A stretch of 64,000 nt of DNA from Cyrtodaria siliqua (GCA_037043455.1 JAWPHD010001326.1:186001-250000), one strand, 5' to 3'. Positions 1-12,260 are shown, counted from the stretch's first letter. Translations and numbers: made by a program. The notes: generated by a model from the sequence alone, not told the origin.

Positions 1-1312
1 TGTCCACTCTACTATTTTCACTGAAATTGTCTACGACAGCGGACACTTTCACCGCTTTCCTACACTCATGTGAAGCATGATTCCCATTACAGTGACGACA
101 ACGAATAAAAGGTCTACCTATGTTACCACTATTGCTACCTCCTCTAGCACCCATCGAACTACCACCACCTCTATAGTTTCCACTCTGGCCTTTCTGTTTA
201 TGATCGTCCCCTTGCCTATCTCTAAAAGTTCTGTCTTTCGACACTACATTATGAGCTCCACCTCTAGCCTCGGCAAACTGATCTGCTTGTGTTGCCATTT
301 CTCCTACACTAGTTAGTTTTCTTTCTTTAAGAAATAAGAACAGATCTCTACTACAAACATTGAATAGCTGGTCCCGCAACAAGAAATCTATGAGGCCCTG
401 ATAAGTCTGCGCTACCTTCCCTAACTCTAACCACCTATCTAAGTAATTTCTAGACCTACTAATAAACTGAATAAATGACTCGCCTTTCTCAGGCAGACAA
501 GCTCTAAACCGCTTTCTAAAACCTTCTTCAGTTAACTCAAATCTCTTTAAAAGAGCATCCTTTAACTTGTCATAGTCAAGAGCATCTAAACTAGGTAATC
601 TAGAAAATACATCTAAGGCCTTGCCTTTCAATAACGCACTTAAATGAACTGCCCACTTATCTTTGGTCCATTCCTGTAACTCAGCATAACGCTCGAACCG
701 TAACAAGTAACTGTCCATGTTATCTTTGTCAGCATCAAAGTATGGTAACTTCGAACCTTTTAACTTCCCAGAATAACTATCTTTCCCTACAGTTCCACTG
801 TCCTTACTATGTGTCTTAGCTGCTTCCAACTCTAAAGCTAACTTACGATCAAACTCCTTTTGCTCCCTTTCCATTATCATCTTAGCCTTAGCTAGTCTAC
901 CATCTGTTTCGAACCTCTCATGTTCTAACTCTTGCTTCTCCCTTACTATTCTACTTTCATCATCTCGCGTCTCTTTAGCTAACCTGCCTTCTAATTCTAG
1001 CTTCTCTTTATCAGCATCTAGCTTCTCTTTAGCTAATCTACTTTCTAATTCTAACCTCTCCTTATCAGCATCTAGCTTCTCTTTATCATCATCTCGCTTC
1101 TCTTTAGCTAATCTACCTTCTAATTCTAGCTTCTCTTTAGCTAACCTACTTTCGAATTCTAGCCTATCTTTCTCCAATTCTCTTTCCTTAAGTCTAAATT
1201 CCCTTTCCCTAGCCTGTTCGTCTTTAACAAAGGTTCTAAGCTCCTCTCCAGCATAACCTAACTCCTTACCCATTTCCGTAAGATCCTTTATGGACGTCAT
1301 GGTTATAGACAT
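1..1312 (-). CDS. LTR-retrotransposon Gag polyprotein, 5' part (runs off left edge)
   Basis: An uninterrupted minus-strand frame of 437 codons starts at the ATG at 1312-1310 and stays open to the window edge. Residues about 30-150 are a highly charged heptad-like coiled coil with repeated LAKEKLELE-type segments. Residues about 185-350 are a helical capsid/SCAN-like region, with motifs such as LPYFD, ALLKGKALDVFSRLP and FRACLPEKGESFIQF. A Gly/Arg-rich linker follows, then a zinc knuckle at residues 405-417 (CRHCNGNHASHEC, spacing C-x2-C-x3-H-x4-C). This order is that of retroelement Gag proteins, which form the particle shell and bind RNA. The open frame suggests a young or recently active copy. 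Protease, RT and integrase would lie left of base 1 and are not visible. The knuckle is one residue shorter than the usual retroviral C-x2-C-x4-H-x4-C, so I do not assign it to Ty3/Gypsy or BEL/Pao. Confidence 0.85.
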   Translation of the reverse strand, partial: MSITMTSIKDLTEMGKELGYAGEELRTFVKDEQAREREFRLKERELEKDRLEFESRLAKEKLELEGRLAKEKRDDDKEKLDADKERLELESRLAKEKLDADKEKLELEGRLAKETRDDESRIVREKQELEHERFETDGRLAKAKMIMEREQKEFDRKLALELEAAKTHSKDSGTVGKDSYSGKLKGSKLPYFDADKDNMDSYLLRFERYAELQEWTKDKWAVHLSALLKGKALDVFSRLPSLDALDYDKLKDALLKRFELTEEGFRKRFRACLPEKGESFIQFISRSRNYLDRWLELGKVAQTYQGLIDFLLRDQLFNVCSRDLFLFLKERKLTSVGEMATQADQFAEARGGAHNVVSKDRTFRDRQGDDHKQKGQSGNYRGGGSSMGARGGSNSGNIGRPFIRCRHCNGNHASHECRKAVKVSAVVDNFSENSRVD

Positions 1313-3429
1313 TGTGAACTACACACTACAATAATTACAATACACACGTCACTAATAATTCTACTCAACTAACTACTAATGGTAAGTCACTGTGTCCTCA
1401 GTAAATACCTGGGCATCATCATCGGACAAGTTACATACACATTAGTACTAGCGCTAACTACTAACGATTATGTGTAGATAGTATCTAGCTTCCACAAAAC
1501 ATATGCACTACATAAAATATCTTAATTTGATATTGGACATAAACCTTAAACAATCATCGAAATGTGTATAACATGTACATGTATATTTACTTCTCCCATC
1601 AATATAAGTATACTCGAGTGTCACAACATGAGTAGAACGTCTTGTTCGCCAACCTAATTGGATACTATATGTATATCAAGGGAGGTAAAAACAAACACCC
1701 AAATTATTGAGCAAAAGTGCCTCAGACCCACTCGTGTAGACCACTGCGACCTCGCGCCAAGGAAAGAACGGACAAAACAACAGTTTGGACTCACCCTACC
1801 CTTGTCGTGTCTTGACTTCCAAGCTGTGGCCGTGATCGTCGACAGTCGCCTTGATGGATCAGAGGGTGGTACACAATTCTAAAATAATAAGTAGAGATTT
1901 AGTATATCATCATAAAGATCACTTATTGATTCTTTCCCTCCGTAGTCGCCAAAAATCCCACTTCTGAAAACCAGTTGTCACAGGATGACCTTAGTGGTTG
2001 GGCTAACTCAGGAAAGAATCAATGACGGTGAATGCATTTACATAAGTTTAATGCAACTTTTAAAATATGTTTAATATATATACAATTATCTAAAAAAACA
2101 AGCGAATACACAAATGAACTATGAAAAGAATGTTCTCCTGAACGTTTAAGACGTTCTTAGTATTGTTATAAATACTGAATGTCTAAGACACTGAAGTGTT
2201 GTTAAAGCTATAACAATGTTGATCTAGCGCGATAACTGTGATGCGCGAGAGCTCATGAAGATGATGATGCGCGAATTCAATGGATGATTGTCATCAAATG
2301 CCTTCTGTAAGGGTTGATGACGCGATGCAATGACAGTTAATCTCCACTGAGATTGTGAATGATATTCCTCCAGTGAGGACTGGTAACGGGCCCACCTTGT
2401 GTCCCGGGGGTTGTCGTTAGTAAAACCTGGCTGCGCAGGTACGGGGACCGTCTCCACCGCTTGTAACGTTAGTCGTGGAAGCTTAGCTCCACTCCTGGAT
2501 ATCCAAACCTAGATGGCTTACTCCAACCCTGGATGGCTTATATCCTGGATGGCTTAGGCTGTAATTATACATACGTTTTAGATGTCGGTTGACAAACATA
2601 ACAATCTTGCATAATTATCATTACCCAAACAAATCATTATTCAATCAATATATGTAAGCTGTACTAATGATTAGTAGCAATGTATACATATTCTACAACG
2701 CCATGTATACGCTATGTACGTCGCTGTTAATCAATGCCCTTAATACATGTAATATAAACATGATCAAATTACTCATATATTACACTCACTGAGTTATGCA
2801 TGCACGCATTTATTCTTGTCACTCATCTCATTGTTAACTAATGTTGACAATCGTGTATTACAATCACCGAGTTATACGCCAACGTTAACTAATGCACCTA
2901 ATATCCACTGTTATCAAATTAATATTGTTTTACAATTAATGATCAATTACAATAATTACATCTAATAAAGTAACTTCAAAATCATATGCTAGTCTAAAGT
3001 TATGTTTGAGAAACATCAATGCTAACCGGATGTCGTAACCGCCAAACAAGATGGCGCCGCCCACTGAATACAAATATACGATAAAAGTTTAATAAAACTA
3101 CTAACCACATGTTGCCTGTGAAATTTGCCGTCCAATCTCTGTTCCAACAAAGTACTATCGATTATCCCGGCGATAGCTAGAAGACAATGGGTTTTATAGC
3201 AAACATTACGCCCAGATCATTATTTCCCCCGTTCAGTCCGTGACAAACGTGGCTAAATCTACAGTATTGAATCTACACGACAGGCCCCTTATACAATTTT
3301 GCCGTTTAAGGAAAATATACCTATACGTTTACATGCATTAGCACAAAACTAAACTTATGACACGGCCTCTCTGGCGGCCACTTAATATGTGCACGCTTTT
3401 ACGTGTTACATGAATAGATCATGAATATT
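1313..3429 (-). other. Leader/LTR zone of the gag element plus unassigned AT-rich DNA
   Basis: This stretch lies upstream of the minus-strand gag, so the leader, primer-binding site and 5' LTR should be here. On the minus strand a TGGCGACTACGGAGGG string (plus 1936-1951) resembles a TGG-type primer-binding site. If it is one, the LTR ends near 1952. I could not find the TG...CA borders or a second LTR. An inverted pair around GATTCTTTCC (1927-1936) and GGAAAGAATC (2013-2022) could form a leader hairpin. Short GGATGGCTTA repeats occur at 2510-2552. No host exon was recognised. Confidence 0.3.
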
Positions 3430-4491
3430 GTGAAATTGTTTCAACTCGAACAATAGATTTTGGGTGTAACCGATACAAGAGCTATATACGACCAGTACGC
3501 TCTACCCGTGACATTTTGTGACAAAGATCAGGTGTTCCTCAGGGCTCCATTCTAGGCCCTCTTCTATTTCTCCTGTATATTAATGACATATCAATATCAC
3601 CAAATGCAATAAATATTAATGACAGATCAATATCACCAAATGCAATAAATATTGATCTGTATGCAGATGACTCTACTCTCTATGTATCTGATCATAATAT
3701 AGTTGTGATAGAGAAAAAATTACAGGAAAATCTGAATGCTGTCAAAAGTTGGTGTTAAATTAATAACATGGCACTGCACCCATCAAAATCTGATGTATGC
3801 TTATCTCCACAAAATATAAGGTTAAAAATGCCAAAGAAATGTTTTTATATATTGGCGATGTCTTAATAGAAAAAGTATCTGTACATAAACTACTAGGTAT
3901 ATATATTGATAATACCCTATCGTGGAAGTATCAAATATCTAAAGTGTGTTCAACACCCAATACTAAAATTGCATTATTAAAACATATTAATATTTACTAT
4001 TTAACATATGAAGAAAATATTTTATAACGCTTACATTATGTCATTGTCTGACTTTTGTTGCATTATTTGGGGAAAGGGAGTCAATTCGAAAGCACACAAA
4101 TTCAAAAGAGGGCAGCACGAATAATACTGAATAAAGACTTAAATACTAATTTAAAGTTAATGTTTAAAGAATTGGGTTGGCTATCATTCGAAAAACCGAT
4201 GTCTATATCATATAGGAATATTAATTTTTAAATGTAAAAATGAACTAGTACCAAAATACCTGTCAGATCTAATTAGCTTCTCTCACAATGAAAATTATAT
4301 GTTGCGTTCCATTAAGCGAAAGGATCTTGTTCCACTAAAACATCGGACAAACTCTTTTAAAGATTCGTTCAGCTATTACAGTACAATATTATGGAATACA
4401 ATTCCTTTACATATACGTAACATCAATAGCCTTAATTCGTATAAATACAATTTAAAACAATTTCTTTTCCAAAAACAGGATATAGACTAGC
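3430..4491 (+). pseudogene. Non-LTR retrotransposon reverse transcriptase, decayed 3' fragment
   Basis: Pieces of one reverse transcriptase can be read across shifting frames. The palm motif GVPQGSILGPLLFLLYIND is at about 3531-3587. The catalytic YADD is at 3660-3671 in the context LYADDSTLYVSD. The thumb region follows (LLGIYIDNTLSWK, about 3880-3925), then a C-terminal domain of the RAARII/ELGWLSF type (about 4100-4190) and a tail ending in a stop at about 4488-4490. Several frameshifts and in-frame stops, for example after KSWC near 3757, make it non-functional. A 36-bp tandem duplication (3579-3614, 3615-3650) splits the palm. The order and wording suit a Jockey/CR1/L2-like LINE. The 5' end (endonuclease, ORF1) is missing, as usual for 5'-truncated LINE copies. 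Confidence 0.8.
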
Positions 4492-4525
4492 TGATATGAT
4501 ATAATTATGTCGCTGTTGTAAATGT

Positions 4526-5907
4526 TTTTTAGCTCTACTGGCCAAGGGCCAGCAGAGCTTATGGGATGGCGAGTTGTCAGTCGTCCGTCCGTCGTCCGTC
4601 CGTCGTTAACTTTTGTCTTGTGAACACTCTAGGGCCTTCATTTTTCATCCGATCTTTACGAAACTTTAACAGGTTGTTAATATTAATGAAAGTTCGGACA
4701 AGTTCGAAAACCAGTCAGATCGGAATAATTTCACCGGAGTTATGGCCCTTCTTTTGCTGGAAAATGCCACATTAAGCCTTGTGAACACTCTAGCACCTTC
4801 ATTTAGTATTTGATCTTTACCAAACTTGCACAGATTGTTAATATCAATGAAAGCTCGGACAAGTTCGAAAACCAGCCAAATCGGATCAGTAACACCGGAG
4901 TTATGGCCCTTATTTTTTTCTGAAAATTGCTATTTTCTGCCTTGTGAACGCTCTAGCAACTTCATTTATTATTTGATCGTTACCAAACTTGCACAGATTG
5001 TTAATTATCAATGAAAGCTCGAACAAGTTCGAAAACCAGCTAAATCTGATCAGTAACACTGGAGTTATGGCCCTTGTTCTTTTCTGAAAAATGCTATTTT
5101 CTGCCTTGTGAACACTCTAGGGCCTTCAATATTATCGGATCTTTACTTAACTTTGCCAGTGTCTTTATATCAATGAAAGCTCGAACAAGTTCGAAAACCG
5201 GCAAGATCGAAATAATTTCAACGGAGTTATGGTCCTTGTTTTGCTGAAAAATGTCATATTAAGCCTTGTGAACACTAGCACCTTCATTTATTATTTGATC
5301 TTTACCAAACTTGCACAGATTGTTAATATCAATGAAAGCTCGGACAAGTTTGAAAACCAGCTAGATCAGACCATTAACAGCGGAGTTATTGCCCTTGATT
5401 TAGTTAAGCTCGGTCAAGTTCGAAAACCAGACAGATCGGACCAGTAACAGCAGAGTTATGCCCTTGATTTTGTTAAAAATGCTATAATTTGCCTTGTTTT
5501 ACGATAGGGCCTTCATTTTGCATCTGTTACCAGATTTTATGACTTTCTTTTTTTATTTTATAATTTTTTTATTTTTTTTTTAATTTTTTTTTTATTTTTT
5601 TTTTATTTTTTGAATTTTTTTTCTGATTTTTTTTTGAATTTTTTTTAGCTCTATGTTGGACCAGTTGGACCAGTAACAGAGAAATTATGGCTCTTGATTT
5701 AGTTAAAAATGCTACATTTTGCCTCGTTAATACGGTAGGGCCTTCATTTTCATATGATCTTTACCAAACTTTACCAGATTTAGTTATGGCCCTTGATTTA
5801 GTTGATAAGCTGTATTTTGCCCAAAACTTTAAAAAAAAATGTAAATGGCAGTCTCTCGCTTCATTGATGTTATAAGAGCATCCACAGGCCCTCTTGGGCC
5901 TCTTGTT
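4526..5907 (+). mobile_element. HINE-like non-autonomous element, family A (GGCC head)
   Basis: After a T-run, the head AGCTCTACTGGCC-aag-GGCCAGCAGAGCT (4531-4559) is a near-perfect hairpin, followed by a GTCC/CGTC-rich strip. The core has about six tandem units of roughly 160 bp (about 4612-5520). Each carries ATCTTTACCAAACTT, AAAGCTCGGACAAGTTCGAAAACCAG-type and GGAGTTATGGCCCTT blocks. A T-rich stretch (5545-5650) precedes a second head-like AGCTCTATG. The 3' end is a perfect hairpin AGGCCCTCTTGGGCCT (5886-5901), then CTTGTT. The architecture matches Helentron-associated elements (INE-1/DINE type): subterminal inverted repeats, tandem core, 3' hairpin. The class is inferred; no transposase is present. 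Confidence 0.75.
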
Positions 5908-6264
5908 GTTGCTATTTTTCTTGAGTGAAACTGGCACTGTATGCATGTAATTGGTTAATTGACACTATGGATATCTTTATTATGAATTAAGAATATTAGG
6001 ACTGTATTAACCAATGAGTGTTTGTCGGATTTGTAGTATTGTTGTGTATATGGATGTTTGCGTGTGTGCGCATGAGCATGACTGTTTTATATGTATATAA
6101 TTCTAACTTTTATAGCATTACTGTTCGAAGGCCACATTGTTAAAGAAATTATTATTATTATTTTTATTATTATTTAAAATTAATGATTTTTATAACCTTC
6201 AACTTCAAGGTAATGGAAACTGCACTTATGGAGACTAGGGGTGATGAATTTTAAAGATCATTAA
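5908..6264. other. Unassigned AT-rich intergenic DNA
   Basis: No gene is visible. It contains an imperfect ATT/TTA microsatellite near 6148-6177 and ends at the left arm of a long inverted repeat. Confidence 0.5.
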
Positions 6265-7995
6265 AGTATTACATGAACCTAGAATGTGCCACTTAATCTA
6301 GAATTCACAGTAATAAGGCATGAAACTATATTTCATGGTTAGATAGTTTGATAAGCCACATAACAAGTTTAATTATTATAATCTAACTTACCCATATTGT
6401 GTTTATACCTTTTTTTAGATTTTCTCTAACTTATGTTTGACATGCACCATTTATCTAACTTGGGTTAGACACGCACCGTCGACCTAACCTTGGTTAGACA
6501 TGCAACGTTTTCCTAACCTGGGTTAGACACGCACCATCTATCTAACCTGGGTTAGACATGCACTGTTTATCTAACCTGGGTTAGACATGCACTGTTTATC
6601 TAACCTGGGTCAGACACGCACCATCCATCTAACCTGGGTTAGACATGCACTGTTTATCTAACCTGGGTTAGACACTCACCATCGATCTAACCTGGGTTAG
6701 ACACCGTTATTGTAATTCATTCATGTAATTTAGGTTCAACATGCTACTTTTTAATAAAGCTAGTATTAATTTTAAGATATATCGCATTTTATATGTATGT
6801 CAGTTTAACTTACATGTAAACTTGTATTACTTTTAGATGTGTTTGTGTGCAACAAGTTATGCATGTTGAACATTGTCACTTTTTTTTTATTATTGAAATT
6901 GGAACTAAATGTATAACATTCAGATCATGCAAGTATTGATCCGATGGTACATTTCAGATTATTGTCTAAATATTTGCATTTAAAGTCAGATATGTAATTG
7001 GTGCTTTCTAAAAGAAAACAAAATAATGGTTACCTTATTATTATGTGTTTATTACTATATTTAATAGATATTTTAAAAATTGAACAAGAGACATCATCGG
7101 ATGATAAGAGACATCATTGGATGATGTCAACAAAATGGCATTACCAATGAATTTGTTTTTCATAGAAAAACAAGTGTGCATGTATGATTTTACAACCTTT
7201 TCATGTGTTGGTGCGCCTTAAACCCCCAATTCAATTCACATTTCTGGCATTTAAATTGAAAAGCATTAGAATTGAGATAACCATGCTAAGTTTTTCAATC
7301 TTGGACAGTATGTGGTTGATTTTATCGTCTGAAATCACATTTCAATGCTACGCTACTGTGTCACCGTAAAATTTAAGACCATAAAACCACTCACCATCCC
7401 AGATTGAAAAGTCTTAGCATGGTTATCTCTGAAATAATCCTGACTATTTTAACATGAAATGTTTATTTTAATATATACTTACCAAAATTCCTAAGTACCC
7501 AGCTATATAATTTATAGAGGATCTTACATGAGTTATCATTCAATAATGAATGAGAACAAATGTTAGATTCTGTTTATCATATAACTGACATATCGACTTT
7601 TATTGCATTTTGCCTGTCGCTTTAACACGTCAGAAAACATACATTATGTTATACCGCTAGTGGAATATCGAAAATATTGAATTGTGTTATTACACTCCCA
7701 CACCGCATGTTATGTGATAAATACTGTTTATTATTATTATTATTAAAAATTCTTTATTTCTAAGAAAATACATTGACTTAAAGAAAGCTTTAAAATATGT
7801 TCATGCTATCAGAGTAGACGATTTAAACTTATTACTTAAACAAATTACTGCAAGGTATAAACACAATAATATGGAAGTTAGATTATAATAATTAAACTTG
7901 TTATGTGGCTTATCAAACTATCTAAACATGAAATCTAGTTTCATGCCTTTTTACTGTGAATTCTAGATTAAGTGGCACATTCCAGGTTCATATAA
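6265..7995. repeat. Element bounded by ~145-bp inverted arms
   Basis: The sequence at 6265-6411 reappears in reverse complement at 7852-7995 with only scattered differences. Shared pieces include GAACCTAGAATGTGCCACTT and GATAAGCCACATAACAAG. The 1.44-kb interior contains a 29-bp minisatellite, a reverse fragment of retroposon family R (about 7190-7240), a second shorter inverted pair (7271-7304 and 7399-7435) and a TTA microsatellite near 7726. This looks like a fold-back DNA transposon or a MITE with later insertions. No transposase ORF is seen. Confidence 0.6.
6425..6706. repeat. 29-bp minisatellite with palindromic unit
   Basis: About ten units of the form CTAACCTGGGTTAGACATGC plus 9 more bases. 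The core TCTAACCTGGGTTAGA is an inverted repeat, so each unit can form a small hairpin. Two unit types (ATGCACTGTTTAT and ACGCACCATCTAT endings) partly alternate. The first units are more diverged. Confidence 0.9.
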
Positions 7996-9685
7996 TACTC
8001 TGTTATTAGGAAATTGTCAACATTTTTGCATTATTTTGTAATATCCTTCTATTTACGATAAATATACTTATTTTTTTCAATTATTTTATTGTATGTACCT
8101 AAAATCATCACATCTATAAAATAATTATCATGTTTTAGCAGAGATGCATACGGTTTTATAGATTTGACACTATCGTGATACCATATATCATAGGAAGCCA
8201 GTATACCTCTTACTTTTTCCTTTCATTCTGATTATCATGGCAGCCTCTTTTCCAAAGAAGGGGTTTACAGGTGTTTTGTATCACTGATCAGTGCGGAAGT
8301 TCAACCAGATCTTTAACATGCACATGGTATGGCTCTTCTTGCACATGGCTTTCTATTCACCTCCGAACCTAAATGTTCATAAAGCATCAGGACCAGACGA
8401 ATGAAAATGCATGGGGCTCCTAAAGAGTGTTGCGTGGAGATAACAGTCATTCTCACAACTATTTTCTTCTTCTTGTATTATAATGGTATATAGGTCTACT
8501 CATACTTGGAACATGATAATCTGAGCCTTCTTTGACCTTACCAGCCCTTTTTACGATTTTTGATATTTCATCTGGCTGTGTACGTATAAAGCCGCAAAAA
8601 AAAAAGAAAAAAAGAAGAAGGCTTTTAGGGTCAGAGAAGGCTTGGATTAGGAACATGATAGCCATGACGTCCTGGGTAGAACCACTACTAAGCAATGTGG
8701 ATAAATAACCTGCTCAAGCATGATAAAATGGCAATGATGAGGTTCGAACCCACATGTATCTGAACCCACATGTATTAGTCGTAAAACTTTTGAGCACATA
8801 TTGGTAAGTTATATCATGAGACCCGATGAAATACGAAATCGATGATACTCGTGAATTCCCAGCATGGGTTCCAGAGTCAAAAGGTCATCCGAGAAGCAAC
8901 TGGTTCAGTTTGTTAATGACTTAGTATTTAATTTAGACAGCATCAAAAATTAGGAAACAAAAACACTGACATCATTATAATGGACTTTGACACATTTTAC
9001 CATGAACTGGAACATTTGGGAAATACCTAGAAAAAAGCCTGATGTACCCATTTTAAGGTAATGTGTCGTAATTCTTGATCAGTATCATTACCGGACCCAG
9101 TACATGTGATTGATTATATTGCATTATTATCCCTGCACTTTTCCCCAAAATATATTGTTATCCTGTCAGTCCGTGCGTCTGTGTGTAATTGACAATATCT
9201 CCTCCTACACCGTATAGGTATGAACTTGAAACTTTGGTATATGATTTGAATTCAACATATACTGAAAGTATAGTGGGTTGGAGACAATTTCAGAAATCGT
9301 TTTATTTTGTTGATTTTCTTATATATATTCATCAAATGGATAGTAATAGTGTGTTATAACAGACTGTTATGTGTTCATGACTCTGGTGCCAGTGGTGGGG
9401 AGGGGTAAAAATGTACAACCTTGTCTATATCTAATGTTTGTTTTATCCTGCTTTTCTGTTTTAAATACACACTTTAAATAAACTTTCACTGTGTTATTAC
9501 TGACTCACATGTGAATTCATGCTACTAATTAAAAGTGTAGCCTAGGGATATGCGGCTCGCCTTCAACTTGTTCTAGTTCAGTTAGTCGACATTTGAGGTA
9601 ATTTGCATGGAATTAATAATTCACATTAAACATTTATATTTTCTTTATTCTATTTAATATTTTGTAATACATAATTTTAATAAAA
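7996..9685. other. Unassigned upstream region of NUDT22
   Basis: No coding segment was recognised. Around 8728-8790 the minus strand has a tRNA B-box-like GGGTTCGAACCTC, probably a SINE remnant. An A/G-rich tract lies at about 8597-8622. The promoter and 5' UTR of NUDT22 should be near the right end, but no TATA box or initiator could be fixed. A pyrimidine-rich stretch before TTTTCAG at 9688-9694 could be a 5'-UTR splice acceptor. Confidence 0.4.
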
Positions 9686-10174
9686 ATGTTTTCAGAAAAT
9701 ATGGATTCACCGGTGAATTCCCTGTTGTACACCCCAAAATCTAAGGATCTTGTATCAAGGACTAGTGTTAATATTGATTTAAAACCGACGTACAGCAGAA
9801 AATGCATGTCTGACACTTCAGAAAATGAAATTGAAGATATTTGGAAGAAAAAGTTAAGTTTGACCCCATCGATGTACAATGCTACAAAATTCAGACTCGA
9901 CTCTATATCGGAAAATAACGGAGTTTTAACGCTGAACGTGGGTCTGACCTGTTATAAAGACTTTCAGGGAACAAATCTGGCGGAAAATTGCCTTGTTTTA
10001 CAAAGTCAAGGTCTGTGCGATCACAACAACTCACAGGCATATTTGTCAGACGCGCTTGGAGTAGGGGCGTTCATTCAAACAGTCGATGACCATGTGGTGC
10101 TTTTGTTCAGGTCCAATAACGTTGGTGAGGATAAAAATTTGTGGGATAGACCTGGAGGACATGCAGAACCAAAG
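9686..10174 (+). CDS. NUDT22: NUDT22, coding exon 1 (UDP-glucose/UDP-galactose hydrolase)
   Basis: Exon 1 of three. The joined protein is 300 residues, against about 303 in human NUDT22, a Mg-dependent Nudix enzyme that splits UDP-glucose or UDP-galactose into UMP and hexose-1-phosphate. Exon 1 gives the N-terminal domain and the first Nudix half. Family-like strings are IEDIWKKKL, YNATKFRLDS, LTCYKDFQGTN, QAYLSDALGVGAFIQT, DHVVLLFRSNNVGE and DRPGGHAEPK. The last one opens the Nudix box. The exon ends in phase 0 at AAG followed by a GTTGGT donor. Two starts are possible. ATG 9686 gives MFSENMDSPV. ATG 9701 gives MDSPVNSLLY, which looks more like the vertebrate start; in that case TTTTCAG before 9695 may be a 5'-UTR splice acceptor and the protein is 295 residues. 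The intron that follows (10175-17645) is filled with repeats. Confidence 0.92.
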
Positions 10175-10229
10175 GTTGGTACTGTATTTTCATCTGTTGA
10201 AACTTTAGGTGACAGAGGGGCAATCTTGA
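10175..10229 (+). other. NUDT22 intron 1 start (donor GTTGGT)
   Basis: The reading frame stays open past the donor and into the head of the adjacent repeat element, so a simple ORF call overshoots the exon by about 55 codons. Protein homology stops at GGHAEPK, and the next homologous residues resume at 17646. The splice site at 10174/10175 is therefore preferred. Confidence 0.8.
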
Positions 10230-12214
10230 TTTTTAGCTCTACTGGCCAAGGGCAAGCAGAGCTTATGGGATGGCGAGTTGTGTCTTCCGTCCGTCCGTCC
10301 GTCGTCCGTCTGTCGTTAACTTTTGTCTCGTTAAGACGATAGGGCATTCATTTTTCATCCGATCTTTACCAAACTTTAACAGGTTGTTAATATCAATGAA
10401 AGCTCGGAAAAGTTCGAAAACCAGCCAGATGGAAACAGTAACAGCGGAGTTATGGCCCTTGACTTAGTTAAAAATGCTATATGTTGCATCGTTAAGACGA
10501 TAGGGCCTTCATTTTTCATCCGATCTTTACCAGATTGTTAATTTCAATGAAAGCTCGGATAAGTTCGAAAACCAGCCAGATCGAACCAGTAACAGCGGAG
10601 TTATGGCCCTTGACTTAGTTAAAAATGCTATATGTTGCCTCGTTAAGACGATAGGGCCTTCATTTTTCATCCGATCGATACCAAACTTTACCAGATAAGT
10701 TCAAAAACAAGCCAGATCGGACTAGTAACAGCGGAGTAATGGACCTTGATTTAGTTAAAAAGGCTATATTTTCACTCGTAAAGACGATAGGGTCTTCATT
10801 TTTCATCAAATCTAACAAACATTACTAGATTGGTAATATCAATAAAAGCTTGGACAAGTTCGAAAACCAGCCAGATCGGACCAGCAACAGTGGAGTTATG
10901 GCCCTTGATTTAGTTGAAAATGGGTATATTACGATAGGGCCTTGATTTTTCGTCCGATCTTTACCAAACTTTACCAGATTGTTAATATAAATGAAAGCTC
11001 GGACAAATTCGAAAACCAACCAGATCGGACCAGTAACAGCGGAGTTAGGGCCCTTGATTTAGTTAAATATGCTATATTTTGCCTCGTTAGTGCTACGATA
11101 GGGCCTTCATTTTTCATCCGATCTTTACCAAACTTTACCAGATTGTTACTATTAATGAAAGCTTCAACAAGTTTCAAAACCAGCCAGATTGGACCATTTA
11201 CACCGGAGTAATGGCCCTTGATTTTTGTGAAATATATATGCTATATTTTGGCCTCATTAAGAAGAAAGGGCCTTCATTTGGCCAGATTTCAGTGGAACTT
11301 TTTAAGGATGATCAGTATCAGGCCTAGTTGTACATATCGTCACCGTGTTCCGGTTGAATGCTTTTGGTGGAGTCCCTTTAAAGGTTTTAATACACAAAAT
11401 TTGTCTGGACTAGTTCTCCTGAACCCCTGGCTGGATTTTAACGAAACTTGACAAGGATGATCAGTATCAGGTCTAGTTGTGCAAATCATTGCCATGTTAC
11501 GGTTGAATGATTTTTGGCAGAGTTATGGCCCTTTAAAGGTTTTAATACACAAACTTTGTCTGGACTTGTTCCCCTGAACGCCTCCCCACATTTCAACGAA
11601 ACTTTACAGGGATGTTCAGCAGCAAGCATACTTGTGCATATCATCGTTGCATTCCGGTTAACAGATTTTTGGTGGAGTTATGGCCCTTTAAAGTTTTTTG
11701 ATACACAAACATTTTCCGGGCTAGTTCTCCTGAACCCCTGACTGGATTTTAACGAAACTTGACAAGGATGATCAGTATCAAGCCTAGTTGTGCATATCAT
11801 CGCCATATTCGTGTTGAATTATTTTTGGCAGAGTTATGGCCCTTTAAAGGTTTTAATAGCCAAATGTTGTCCAGATTAGTCTCTTCTGAACTCCTTGCTG
11901 GATTTCAACGAATCTTGATGGGGATGATCAGTACCAGCCTAGTTGCACCTGTCATTGCCGTGTTGTGGTTGAATTAATTTTGGCAGAGTTATGACCCCTT
12001 AAAGGTTTTAATACACTAACTTTGTACAGACTAGTTCTCCTGAACCTCTGGCTGGATTTCAACGAAACTTGTCAGGGACAATCAGTACCAAGCCTAGTTG
12101 CGTATATCATCACCATGTTCTGGTTGAACGATATTTGAAAGAGTTATGGCCCCTTATACATAAACTTTATCTAGAGCCAGTAGAGCGTCCACAGGCCCTC
12201 TTGGGCCTCTTGTT
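10230..12214 (+). mobile_element. HINE-like element, family A, full length (NUDT22 intron 1)
   Basis: The head hairpin is at 10235-10263, with one mismatch compared with the copy at 4531. A run of CCGTCCGT repeats follows. The core has two tandem blocks: about six units of roughly 150 bp with GATCTTTACCAAACTT and GCGGAGTTATGGCCCTTGA (10330-11270), then about five units of roughly 155 bp with GGATGATCAGTATCA and GAGTTATGGCCCTTTAAAGG (11281-12170). The subterminal GCCAGTAGAGC at 12176-12186 is the reverse complement of the head GCTCTACTGGC. The 3' hairpin AGGCCCTCTTGGGCCT (12193-12208) is followed by CTTGTTTT. Confidence 0.75.
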
Positions 12215-12260
12215 TTAAAAAAGAATTGTTAATTTTTTCTTTTTTAATTTTTTTTCTTTT

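Noticed and set aside
6425..6706. Interstitial telomere repeat, because GGGTTAG recurs
   Set aside because: GGGTTAG appears once per 29-bp unit and is never tandem. The palindrome CTAACCTGGGTTAG explains it.
10175..10342. Extension of the NUDT22 exon 1 frame to 10342
   Set aside because: The extra residues are translated intron and HINE head. Homology stops at the GTTGGT donor and resumes in exon 2.
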